Shown piece after piece: positions 56,101 to 64,000 of a stretch of 64,000 bases of DNA. This stretch comes from Grammothele lineata (taxonomy: Eukaryota; Basidiomycota; Agaricomycetes; Polyporales; Polyporaceae): NCBI GenBank assembly GCA_002150815.3, contig NDFF03000011.1, positions 248,001 to 312,000 of the forward strand, given 5' to 3'. Position numbers and translations under genes: made by a program. Position 1 is the stretch's first letter. Every line of letters starts with the position of its first letter. The notes under the pieces are model-generated. The model ran no database searches and was not told the origin of the DNA. It saw only the letters and a list, made by a program, of their open reading frames with translations.

Positions 56101-57802
56101 GGACATGATCAAGGGATCGTCACTGAACTCAGCGGTCTTCCCATCTTGCCTTGTGATTGCAACGTCGTCGGGGTTGGTGATTGGGGAAATGAACTACGAC
56201 GGTCTTGAGAAGATGCAGATACGAACGGTACGTCCAGTCCTAGTCCATCTCCAGTAGAGACGCAATTGACAAGATTGTCCATGGGTTGCAGATTCCGCTT
56301 GGTTTGGACAACCCGCGCAAGATTGCATATCAACCGGACGAAGAGGTGTTCGGCGTGGCTTGCACGAGAACCACGCCCGGGCGCGTCGGAAACTATGAGG
56401 AGGTCACTGGTTCGTTCAAATTGTTAGACGCACACACATTCCATCGTACGCCTCCACTTTCGTTCACGTCATCATCGATGAGACATCGACGAATCTTGTT
56501 TTGTCTAGATCTGGATAACTTTGTGTGCAATCCCGACGAAGAGCCAACCGCCGTGCTTTCAATATCGGCGCCAGGCCTTCGCTCTAGCCCAGCGTTCTGC
56601 CTGGGGACTGTGGTGATCCGCCCGGAAGAGAAGGAGCCGTCCAAAGGTCGCATCCTCTTGCTCGCCGTGTCTTCGGCACAGGGGTCACAGGGCGGTCCGA
56701 TACGCTCCCTCCAGATCCTGGCATCCAAGGACGTCCGGGGCTGCGTGTATGCGCTTGTGAGGATGTCGAACGAGTTCATCGCTGCTGCCATCAATACTGC
56801 CGTCAGTGCTTTTATTTCACCCGAATTTCTTGTGGCTGACACTTGTCCCCCTGTAGGTTGTCATCTTCCGCATTCGTAACAGCAGCATTGGGGAGGGGAC
56901 ACCTCTGGTGCTGGAGGAAGTTTCGACGTGGAACCACAACTACTTTGTGACGAACCTCGTCTTCGACGGCACGCACTTGCTCGTGGGCGACGCGATCAGC
57001 TCCGTGTCCGTGCTCAAGTGGAACGAGGACCGCGAGAAGATCGAGACCGTCGCGCGCGATTATGGTCCGCTGTGGCCCGTCGCGGTCGAGGCGACTGGGA
57101 AAGGTATCATTGGGGCGAACGTACGTGGCGGATAGCTGAGATGTTGAGAACGGCTGTGCTGAGGAGTTTTGTTTCGTGCAGAGCGACTGCAACTTGTTCT
57201 CGTTCACTATCAGCTGGAGGAACTCGGAGCAAGGGGTCTTAGAGAAGGACGGCGTATACCAGTTGGACGACGTCGTGAACAAGTTCCTGAAAGGTCCGCT
57301 TTTACTCCTCGAGCTCTCGTATCCTTCGCTAATCGATCCCGATCGTGCCATCCCCGCAGGCTCCCTGTCCTCTGCGGACGTCACGGGGGAGCAAGTAGTG
57401 AAAGCGGGCCACATCTTCTTCACGTCGACGGGGCGCATCGGCGCGGTGATGGAGATGGACGACGCGGTCGCGCTGCACATGACCGCGCTGCAGCGTAACA
57501 TGGCCAAGACGCTCGTCGGGCCCGGCGACGTCGACCACACCAAGTGCGTCTCGCACGCCTCTCCTGTTCATGGGTGTTACTGAATCTCGATTCTCGACTA
57601 TAGGAGGCGCGCGCCAGCAACGGCGAGGGGGCATACGGACGCAGAGAGCGCGTACGGCTTCTTGGATGGGGACTTTTTGGAGGCGTTCCTGACGCACCCC
57701 GATCCGGAAGAGTTCTTGACGGGCGATGTCGAGGCGGAGACTATCACAATGCCGATTGAGGAGATCAAGGGGGTGCTTGGGCAGATGCAGAGCCTGCACT
57801 GA
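53154..57802 (+). CDS. DDB1: DNA damage-binding protein 1 homologue (CUL4 adaptor)
   Basis: This is a large WD40-type, triple-propeller protein of the DDB1/CPSF-A/Mms1 superfamily. As DDB1 it would link CUL4 ubiquitin ligase to substrate receptors in DNA repair, replication licensing and chromatin control. The start at 53154 (MRVIGTFHPSSSVSRSL) corresponds to the usual N-terminal TGHFTSAED-like strand. It is followed by HLVVAKTDKLEVYSLQPDG, GRIVGLQAVPSE and MTYTMEDD. The first propeller contains a large charged insert with DDDDDDEDR, a long KEKAKERERESRK stretch and low-complexity Ser. C-terminal landmarks are FKLLDAHTFHR, FVTNLVFDGTHLLVGDAISS, WPVAVEATGKGIIGAN, LHMTALQRNMAKTL and the ending YGFLDGDFLEAFL. 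About fourteen exons are seen. DDB1 is preferred over CFT1 or RSE1 because of the N- and C-terminal motifs. Confidence 0.88.
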
Positions 57803-58033
57803 AAGTCAGAATGGCCGCAGAGGGCTCGATGGAAGGAAGGGTTGTAACAGCAAAGTATATGATAGAGATGATGGGAGATACCGGAACACCATGCTTGACT
57901 GTATTTCTAGCTGTGCTTGTACCCTTAATGTACGTTGTGTTGTTCTATGGTACGCATTCGATGCTCTAGTGCGCGATATCCAACTCTGAGTTTCCGGACC
58001 CAGTACATTTCGGGCAGACTCGGGCCCTGCACT

Positions 58034-59130
58034 CTAGAGACGTGCGCGGATCTTCTCCACAAGCTGCCGCGCGTCGTCCTCCAGGAGCTCGCTCCGCGCC
58101 TCTATTTCCCGCCCATGCATCTCTTTCTCACTCAGCGGCTTTGTGACGGGCGCGGGCGCAACGTAGTCCTCTCCCGGTGGAGGCGCAGGGATAATGTGGT
58201 AATGCACCTGGTGTAGCACGCGTCAGTGGTGACCTAGTAGCCTCAGGGCCGCGGCGAGCGGGGAAAGATCGCACGCTCGCGCCGAGCACCCGCCCTAGAT
58301 TACTGTCAAGAGTACGTACGTGCGGGACAGCTTGGGCATACTCCTGGTTACAGACGACGTTTAGTGCGGTGTTGTGTAGCGCTGTGGGGCCGCAGTGAGC
58401 AGGACCGCGGTGGCCGAGGCGGGCTACATGTTAGCGTTTCACGTCATAGTCCGAGTCGGTCGTGGCATGGCATGAGCTGGCATGGGTACCTCAACCGTCG
58501 CGCGGGGTGCGAGACCACGCTGGGCAGGACGCAGCCCGCGGGCCTCGACGCGCGAGGCGCAGTCGCGACTCGTCGCGGGCACGGGGGCACGCGGCGGACA
58601 CCGCTGACACATGTGCGAGAGGGGGCATATACTAGGGGATACTTTTATACGCGTCCGACAGCGAATGCTCACCTGCAGCGATCGCGCGCGCGAGCTTGGA
58701 GACGGCCTTGCCGCACTCGCCCGCGAAGTCGTCTGGGAGCTCCGAGACGCGCGATACGTGGATCTTGGGCACGACGAGGGTGTGGCCGGGGCGGAGGGGC
58801 GCGATATCTGCGAGTGCATACGCGTCGCGTAGATAGCAGCAGGTCGGCGTGGCGAGGCCAGCCAGCCGGGGAAAGTCGGCGGAGGAGGGTAGGTCACCGG
58901 GGAGCCTGGAGGTCAGTCGGGCCCGCTCGTACAAATCGGACCCAAAGGAAGAGGGATCAGATGCGCATGAACAGAGCCGTACCTAGGAACGCGACTATGG
59001 AGTCGTTCTCGAACACCTGGTAGGCGGGCGCGCTGCCCGCGACGATGCGGCAAAAGGGACAGTGCGCGTCGGAGTTCCAGGCGGCGGGGACGGGGCGGCT
59101 CTCGTGGGGCTTGAGGACGAAGGAGGTCAT
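58034..59130 (-). CDS. HIT-domain (histidine triad) nucleotide-binding protein
   Basis: This is a small HIT-family protein, predicted to hydrolyse nucleotide conjugates such as AMP-lysine or Ap-type compounds; the exact substrate is not determined. It starts at the ATG at 59128-59130 (MTSFVLKPHESRPVPAAWN). CPFCRIVAG supplies the CxxC usually found in this group. Exon 1 ends FENDSIVAFL at 58983, exon 2 starts DIAPLRPGHTLVVPKIHV and ends ARAIAA, and exon 3 is ALHNTALNVVCNQEYAQAVPH. The last exon begins VHYHIIPAPPPGEDY. The catalytic HxHxH is therefore split by an intron between its first and second His. The C-terminus is charged (LSEKEMHGREIEARSELLED). It converges on DDB1 with 231 bp between stops and diverges from the gene at 59478 with a shared promoter of about 350 bp. 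Confidence 0.85.
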
Positions 59131-59477
59131 CGTGTGTGGTTGCAAGAAGCACCAGCTGAGAAGCTCAAACAGAGCTAGTGGGTGCCTATGTTTTCGGGGG
59201 GACCTGGTCGCGAAGGCCGGGGACGAGAACGACTGGATTTCTGCGAAGGCGGATGCCGCCGGATGCGGGGAAAGGGTCGCCTCGGGCCGGGGGGCAGATC
59301 AAAGCCTGTCCCCGAGCCGAGCGCGAGCTGCCGTTAGCTGCCGTATGCTATACCGTCTTGTCGCGCTCCCGGCTCCCCACCTTTTTCTGCGCCCCTCTCT
59401 CACCCGACGTGCGAAATCCCACTGCCCTATCTACCACCCTCCCACCACCACCGCCCCCATCCAGCCCACAAAGAAAA

Positions 59478-60849
59478 ATGTCGAGGGGCACTCGCGACGC
59501 CGCTTCGGGCATCCTCAAGAACTCGATGCGGGACAACTACTCCGAGCACGGTGTGGACGAGGTCAGTCTCGACTCTCGCCTATCCCGTCTTCTTCTGCTG
59601 CCGGGATCATGATCACTGACCCCTGCTTTTACCGCCCTCATCTTCGGGACCGTGACCGCACAGTACTACAAGAAAGTCGGCGCGACATACCGCAATCCAC
59701 ACTTCCCCGGCGTGAAAAGCTGCCTCATCCTATGGATGAACCGCTGGTGGCGCATGCGCCAGCCTCACATCGACGCAAAAAGATTCATGGTCTTTGACTT
59801 GGCCTGCGGTGCGTTCCAGCCCCTATCGTGCATCCTTCCCTAAGCTGACGTCGTCGACCTCAAAGGCAGGTGGATGCTAAAGCCCTCTGCTAGGCAATGC
59901 GTGCCCTGAAAATTCTTCTTTGTAGTGGCGAAGCGACTGTAGCCATCCTCGAGTGGTGGAAATCCGGCCGTGACCGGTACAACGCCGGCGTTCAAGCAGC
60001 CCAGAGGGGAGAGCGCGACACGGATTCCGACTCTGAGCCTTCGCGCCCGCAGAACCCCCGCCTGCCTCCTTACATCGCGCCGGGCACGCCCGTCCCGTGC
60101 ATCCTCGCTTCAGACCCAGTACGTCTCCGCACCCACGCGTGCGTTTTACGGGTTGAGCGTGCGGCTCACGCATGGCCTCCGCCGTCTGCAGTACACCGCC
60201 CAGGCGTTCCACACGCGCACCTCCCTGTACGCGCACCCGCTCTCTTTCAAGGACGTCGCGGCGGGCAAGCTCCCCGAGATCGCCTCCAAGCCCGTCGGCG
60301 CCCCCAAAAGCTACAACGACGTCTCCCTCACGCCCTCGCCCGAGAGTACGCTCCGCAGCGGCGCCACGACCGCGTCGGTCGTCAGCAGCGACAGCGGGAG
60401 CAGCGCGGGGGGCGGCGACGGCGTGATCGAGATGGTCGTCTGCTCGTTCGCGCTCCACCTCGTCGAGAAGCAGTCCGAGCTGTTCGCGTTGTTGTGGGAA
60501 CTCAGGTACGCTCGCGTTCATTTTTACTTCCATCTATGAGTTTTTAAGGGTTGTGGCCTGCCAATTTGATTGCGCGCTCACGTTTTTACACGCCTGTCTG
60601 CTTTTCGCGTTTCAGCACGAAGGCGCGCTGGCTGGTCGTCCTGGCTCCCCATAAGCGTCCGGAGATCAAGGACGGCTGGGGCTGGTGTAAGTGGGACGTC
60701 GAGACCTGGTCTGAGTGTCGGATGACAGATCCCGTAGGCGAGCTGCTGGAGGATAGGTGCGTGAACAAGCTTTGCTTTGCCTTGATTTCGTCTGATCCGT
60801 TAACGTACCTAGGGTTCATTGCCGAGTTTATCGTAGTCTCAATGTCTAG
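59478..60849 (+). CDS. Putative class I SAM-dependent methyltransferase of unknown substrate
   Basis: This is a methyltransferase-like protein. Exon 1 begins MSRGTRDAASGILKNSMRDN, and exon 2 has YYKKVGATYRNPHFPGVKS and ends FMVFDLACG. Exon 3 continues SGEATVAILEWW, together the SAM motif DLACGSGEAT. Next come PYIAPGTPVPCILASDP, spliced to YTAQAFHTRTSLYAHPLSF, then VIEMVVCSFALHLVEKQSE, WLVVLAPHKRPEIKDGWG and WDVETWSECRM. The last exon ends with the short RVHCRVYRSLNV and the stop at 60847-60849. The intron inside motif I cannot be joined with GT-AG ends without a one-base phase conflict (GCCTGCG|GTGCGT to TAG|TGGCG), so the gene may carry a 1-bp change there, or the sequence may have an error. 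The family is conserved in fungi but I do not know its role. Confidence 0.75.
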
Positions 60850-61964
60850 ATCTGAGTGGTTCGGTGGTCCAGTGATGGAACGGTATTATGATCGGGTCGG
60901 CGGGTACGATCGTGTTCAGTATCGTACAAGTAACACATAATATTCCGATTCTTTTAAAGAATCGGTAATCTATATCGCAGGGAGGACTTTCTGGCACGTG
61001 ACTTTCGTTGCACCCGGTTGCTCCCGTCTATCAACCCGCGTGCACCCGTATCTTTTGGAACGACATTCTATCATGTGACTTTCGTTGCACATTTCGTTGT
61101 ACCCGTATATTCCCGATACTATCCGAAGTCATCCAAACTTGCATACCTGTTCCACCTTGCCGTCAATACTCCCTCTAAGTACGACGGTACTTCTCACTTC
61201 GGTGAGAAGCAGCGGGTGTCACAGTTACTGGTGTCGCAACTTGCGACGAGGAACCAGTGATTTTGTTCGAAAGCGCTCTTGTACGAGATGGGGTTTCTTC
61301 GAGAGGTGCTGGGACTTGGCAGTCATGCTTGATGGCGTCTACAGTCTCCTTACTGTGCTCTGGTTCATGGGGAACACACGAATAATGGCGAGTGCCGGAC
61401 AACGTATCTACATGGAAATGGACGGCGCTGGGCGTTGGTGTATGACACCACTGTGTTCATAAAAGGAAAAGAATCGGATCCGGGCGCGCTTCGCGCCGCT
61501 CAAAGAACAAGTTAGTTAGAGGTAGGATTGACCACGTTCGTCTGCGTTGACCTCATCGGGCGGTTACCGGTTACCTCTGCTTCAATGACGTCATTCTAAT
61601 GTCCCTTACTCAGCGCCTTCAGGTTTGTCGTTCCTCAGCGAGTCTTAATGATCTCTCAACACACCAGGCATAACAAAACAATGCCCTCAAGATTGGTGTT
61701 GAGGCGTTATTTGTGGGGTGTCGAGTCACTATGGGGTATGCCTAAGCACACGGACGACCGGACAGCAGCCAACAGTGATCACGGGTTAATCCCGACTGCG
61801 CCAGAAGTATGCCGACTAGCAAATAGACTACGGCTTACATAGAAGGTTCCTCCGAGTCCGGATCGGAGGTTTCGCAACAGTCAACACGCGTCAGCATCGA
61901 TCTACATCAAGACGTCGACGACCGACGAACGTCTTGCTCCAGTTCCCTGAACTATTTCGACAAG
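60850..61964. other. Intergenic, with a diverged 77-bp tandem duplication
   Basis: No gene is recognised. GTGACTTTCGTTGCAC occurs exactly twice, at about 60998-61013 and 61075-61090, inside a slightly longer diverged repeat (TTCTGGCACGTG versus TTCTATCATGTG). Frames around 61018-61462 are short and domain-free. Confidence 0.4.
60985..61090. repeat. Imperfect direct repeat, unit about 77 bp apart
   Basis: The core GTGACTTTCGTTGCAC at 60998 and 61075 is identical, and the 12 or so bases before it match in most positions. The repeat lies just downstream of the methyltransferase-like gene, in non-coding DNA. Confidence 0.45.
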
Positions 61965-62841
61965 ATGGTTGAGCCTATCGTCTTCTACGATATTCCCAGC
62001 AACTCGAAGCGGAAGGCATGGTCTCATAACACTTGGAGGACACGGTGAGCTCCATTAGTCTTGCCCGTCCATGCGCCGTTCGCGAGCCACAACCAGGTGC
62101 TGAACAATCGCGCACAGGTACTGCCTCAACTTCAAGGGGCTCCCCTACAAAACCGTGTGGGTCGAGTACCCCGACATCGAGCCCCTCTACAAGAAACTCG
62201 GCGCCACCGCCGTCGAGAAGCGCGCAGACGGCAGCCCGCTGTACACCCTCCCGATGATCTACGACCCGAACACCTCCACCGTCGTGCCCGACTCGGGCGC
62301 CATCGCGCGCTACCTCGACCGGACCTACCCCGCCCCCTCGTATCCGCGTGCGATCCCCGAGGAGGCGGACGCGCTCACCGCGGCGTTCGCGGTGGCGTTC
62401 GCGGCGACGTTCGGGGGGGACGCGTTCAGAAGGATCGTGCACCCCGCGGCGCACGCGGTGCTCCGCGCGCGGAGCCAGCCGTACTTCCGGGAGACGCGCG
62501 AGCGGGCGGCGGGGGAGCGATTGGAGGAGCGGGCTCCTGTGGGGAGCGAGCTGCGCGCGGAGTGCTGGGCGAAGACGGAGGCGGCGCTGGGGAAGGTGGC
62601 GGGGTGGTATGGGAAGGAGGAGGATGGGAGGGAGAGGATATTCGTGATGGGGGGAGAGCATGGTGTGTCGTATGCGGATATGATTGTCGCGGGGTGGTTT
62701 GTGTGGTTCAGAGAGGCGCTTGGGGAGGAGAGTGAAGAGTGGAAGAAGATGACGACTTGGGACGGCGGGCGGTGGGCGAGGCTGTTAGATGCGATGGAGA
62801 AGTACTCTGCGGTGGACGAGGGCGAAGACCTCCAGCTGTAA
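61965..62841 (+). CDS. Glutathione S-transferase, UstS-like, copy 2
   Basis: This is a UstS-like glutathione S-transferase, plus strand. It starts at the ATG at 61965-61967 (MVEPIVFYDIPSNSKRKAW). Exon 1 ends WRTR at 62044, and exon 2 starts at 62118 (YCLNFKGLPYKTVWVEYPDI). The N-terminal domain contains KKLGATAVEKRADGSPLYTL and PDSGAIARYLDRTYP, the Asp-Ser pair expected to contact glutathione. The C-terminal domain has FGGDAFRRIVHPAA, YFRETRERAAGE, FVMGGEHGVSYADMIVAG, TTWDGGRWARLLDAM and the ending DEGEDLQL. Third codon positions are very GC-rich. It faces the third GST tail to tail. The intron position matches GST copies 1 and 3, so all three derive from one gene. Confidence 0.87.
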
Positions 62842-62895
62842 CTGAAATAGCTGATACATTTCATGGAATTGTGAGCAAGTACACATTTACTTCTT

Positions 62896-63736
62896 CTAGA
62901 GTTCCAAGAGACTGCCGGGATCCACAGCTTCATATGCCTTGAACGCATCCATGAATCTCGCCCAACGCCCATCATCCCAGGTAAGGAAGTCCGCCCACTC
63001 CTCCGCCGGCAACAGCACCTGCATTGACTTCACGAACCCCGCGATCGCAACGTCCGAGAAGCATATTCTGTCCCCGCCAAAGAACAGCTTCTCCTTTCCG
63101 TCTTCTCCCTTTCCCACCCAACTGGCGACCAGGCTAAACGCTTTCCGGAGCCCCGCCCAGTGCGCCTTGCGCTTTTCGCTCCCGAACGGCGCGAGCGCGT
63201 CGAGGTCCCCAAACATGCCGCTACGCGATGCACGAAAATACGCCTCGCTGACAGGGTTCAGCAGCGCGCACGTCGGGGGCAAGATCGCCGCGGCCATATG
63301 GCCCTCCCCGAACGTCGCGACGAGGAACGCGTGCTGGAACGCGCGGTCGAGCGCGTCGATCGCGGCTGGGACGAGGGTCGGGCCCTGGCTCGGATACGTC
63401 TTGTCGAGGTAGCGCGCTATAGCGCCCGAGTCGGACACGGCCATCGAAGTGTTTGGGTCGTAGATCGTGGGCAGGGTGTAGAGCGGCAGGCCGTCGGGGC
63501 GGACGCCGGTGGGTGGTGCGCCGATTTTCTTGCAGAGGGGCTCGACCTCGGTGTATTCGCACCAGACGGTCGTGTAGGCTATCCCCTTCATGTTGAGGGT
63601 GTACCTGCGAGGTCTGTGAGTAGGTTGGCTCCTGAAATGGACTGTTTACTCACCGCGTCTTCCAGGTGTTGGGGTTCCACCCGACCCGAGAAGGATCGTT
63701 ACTGACGAAATCGTAGAAGACTATGGGCTTGGACAT
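62896..63736 (-). CDS. Glutathione S-transferase, UstS-like, copy 3
   Basis: This is a UstS-like glutathione S-transferase, minus strand. It starts at the ATG at 63734-63736 (MSKPIVFYDFVSNDPSRVGW). Exon 1 ends WKTR at a GT donor, and exon 2 begins YTLNMKGIAYTTVWCEYTEV. Markers are KKIGAPPTGVRPDGLPLYTL, SDSGAIARYLDKTYP, EAYFRASRSGMFGDL, EKLFFGGDRICFSDVAIAG and WDDGRWARFMDAFKAYE. By motif spacing and sequence it is closer to copy 1 (37473-38322) than to its neighbour copy 2: both copies 1 and 3 share SDSxxIxRYLDKTYP, DALAPxGSEKR and FMDAFKAxEA. An ATATAT element near 63783 lies about 45 bp upstream. Its stop is 54 bp from the stop of copy 2, so the transcripts probably overlap. Confidence 0.87.
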
Positions 63737-64000
63737 GGTGGATCACTGTAGCGGTGCCAAATGCTTGTCGTGCGCTGCTGAATATATGTCAGAAGTGCCA
63801 GTGGGCCTGTTACGCCGTTGTGAGAGATGCAGCTGAGGATATACCCCTGGAAGTACCGTGCCAAGCTTAGTCAACCAAGTTCTGGGCTGATATCGATGAC
63901 GGAGCAGCATCCCACTCGTTGCACTCAGTGCCCCCTGTGACTTGTCTCAATTGTACCTTTCGCCAAAGAAGCCTCATGTATGGAAGGATCTGATGCTGCA
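63737..64000. other. Upstream region of GST copy 3
   Basis: It contains the probable promoter of GST copy 3 (ATATAT near 63783). Nothing else is recognised before the window ends. Confidence 0.4.

Noticed and set aside
58364..59023. Long plus-strand open frame over the HIT gene
   Set aside because: It is antisense to a clear HIT-domain gene in GC-rich DNA, and the translation is arginine-rich noise.

Overview
This window is nuclear DNA from a filamentous basidiomycete, most likely an agaricomycete of wood-decay type. Nearly every gene is split by many short GT-AG introns of about 50-70 bp. Two 7-TM families typical of Basidiomycota occur here (DUF6534 and DUF6533), along with basidiomycete-style GMC oxidoreductase, AusD-like methyltransferase and UstS-like GST genes. 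No rRNA, tRNA, CRISPR array or intact transposon was recognised. All identifications come from reading motifs by eye; no database search was run.

Layout. (1) 1-27.6 kb: an array of eight DUF6534 copies in the order + - - - + + + +. The first is cut by the window edge, the sixth is a pseudogene, and the other six look intact. They share an unusual exon plan with 13-, 27- and 20-nt micro-exons, and most share two short motifs in an otherwise variable cytoplasmic tail. Gene-poor stretches separate them, the longest at 11.2-17.7 kb. (2) 28.5-38.3 kb: accessory metabolism, with a secreted GMC oxidoreductase, two AusD-like methyltransferases and a UstS-like GST. (3) 38.8-61 kb: a mostly housekeeping block, with sterol C-14 reductase (ERG24), a disordered coiled-coil protein of unknown function, a VNX1-type vacuolar cation/H+ exchanger, a Dpb3/POLE4-like histone-fold protein, a DUF6533 7-TM protein, DDB1, a HIT protein and a methyltransferase-like protein. 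(4) 62-63.7 kb: two more UstS-like GSTs facing each other tail to tail with 54 bp between stop codons.

How the genes may work together. The DUF6534 array looks like a locally expanded set of orphan membrane sensors or receptors; function is unknown, and the conserved tail motifs suggest a shared cytoplasmic partner. The GMC enzyme, methyltransferases and GSTs could act on aromatic or xenobiotic compounds, as is common in wood-decay fungi, but nothing in the sequence proves co-regulation. DDB1 and Dpb3/POLE4 are genome-maintenance genes; the latter has MluI-box-like elements just upstream of its start.
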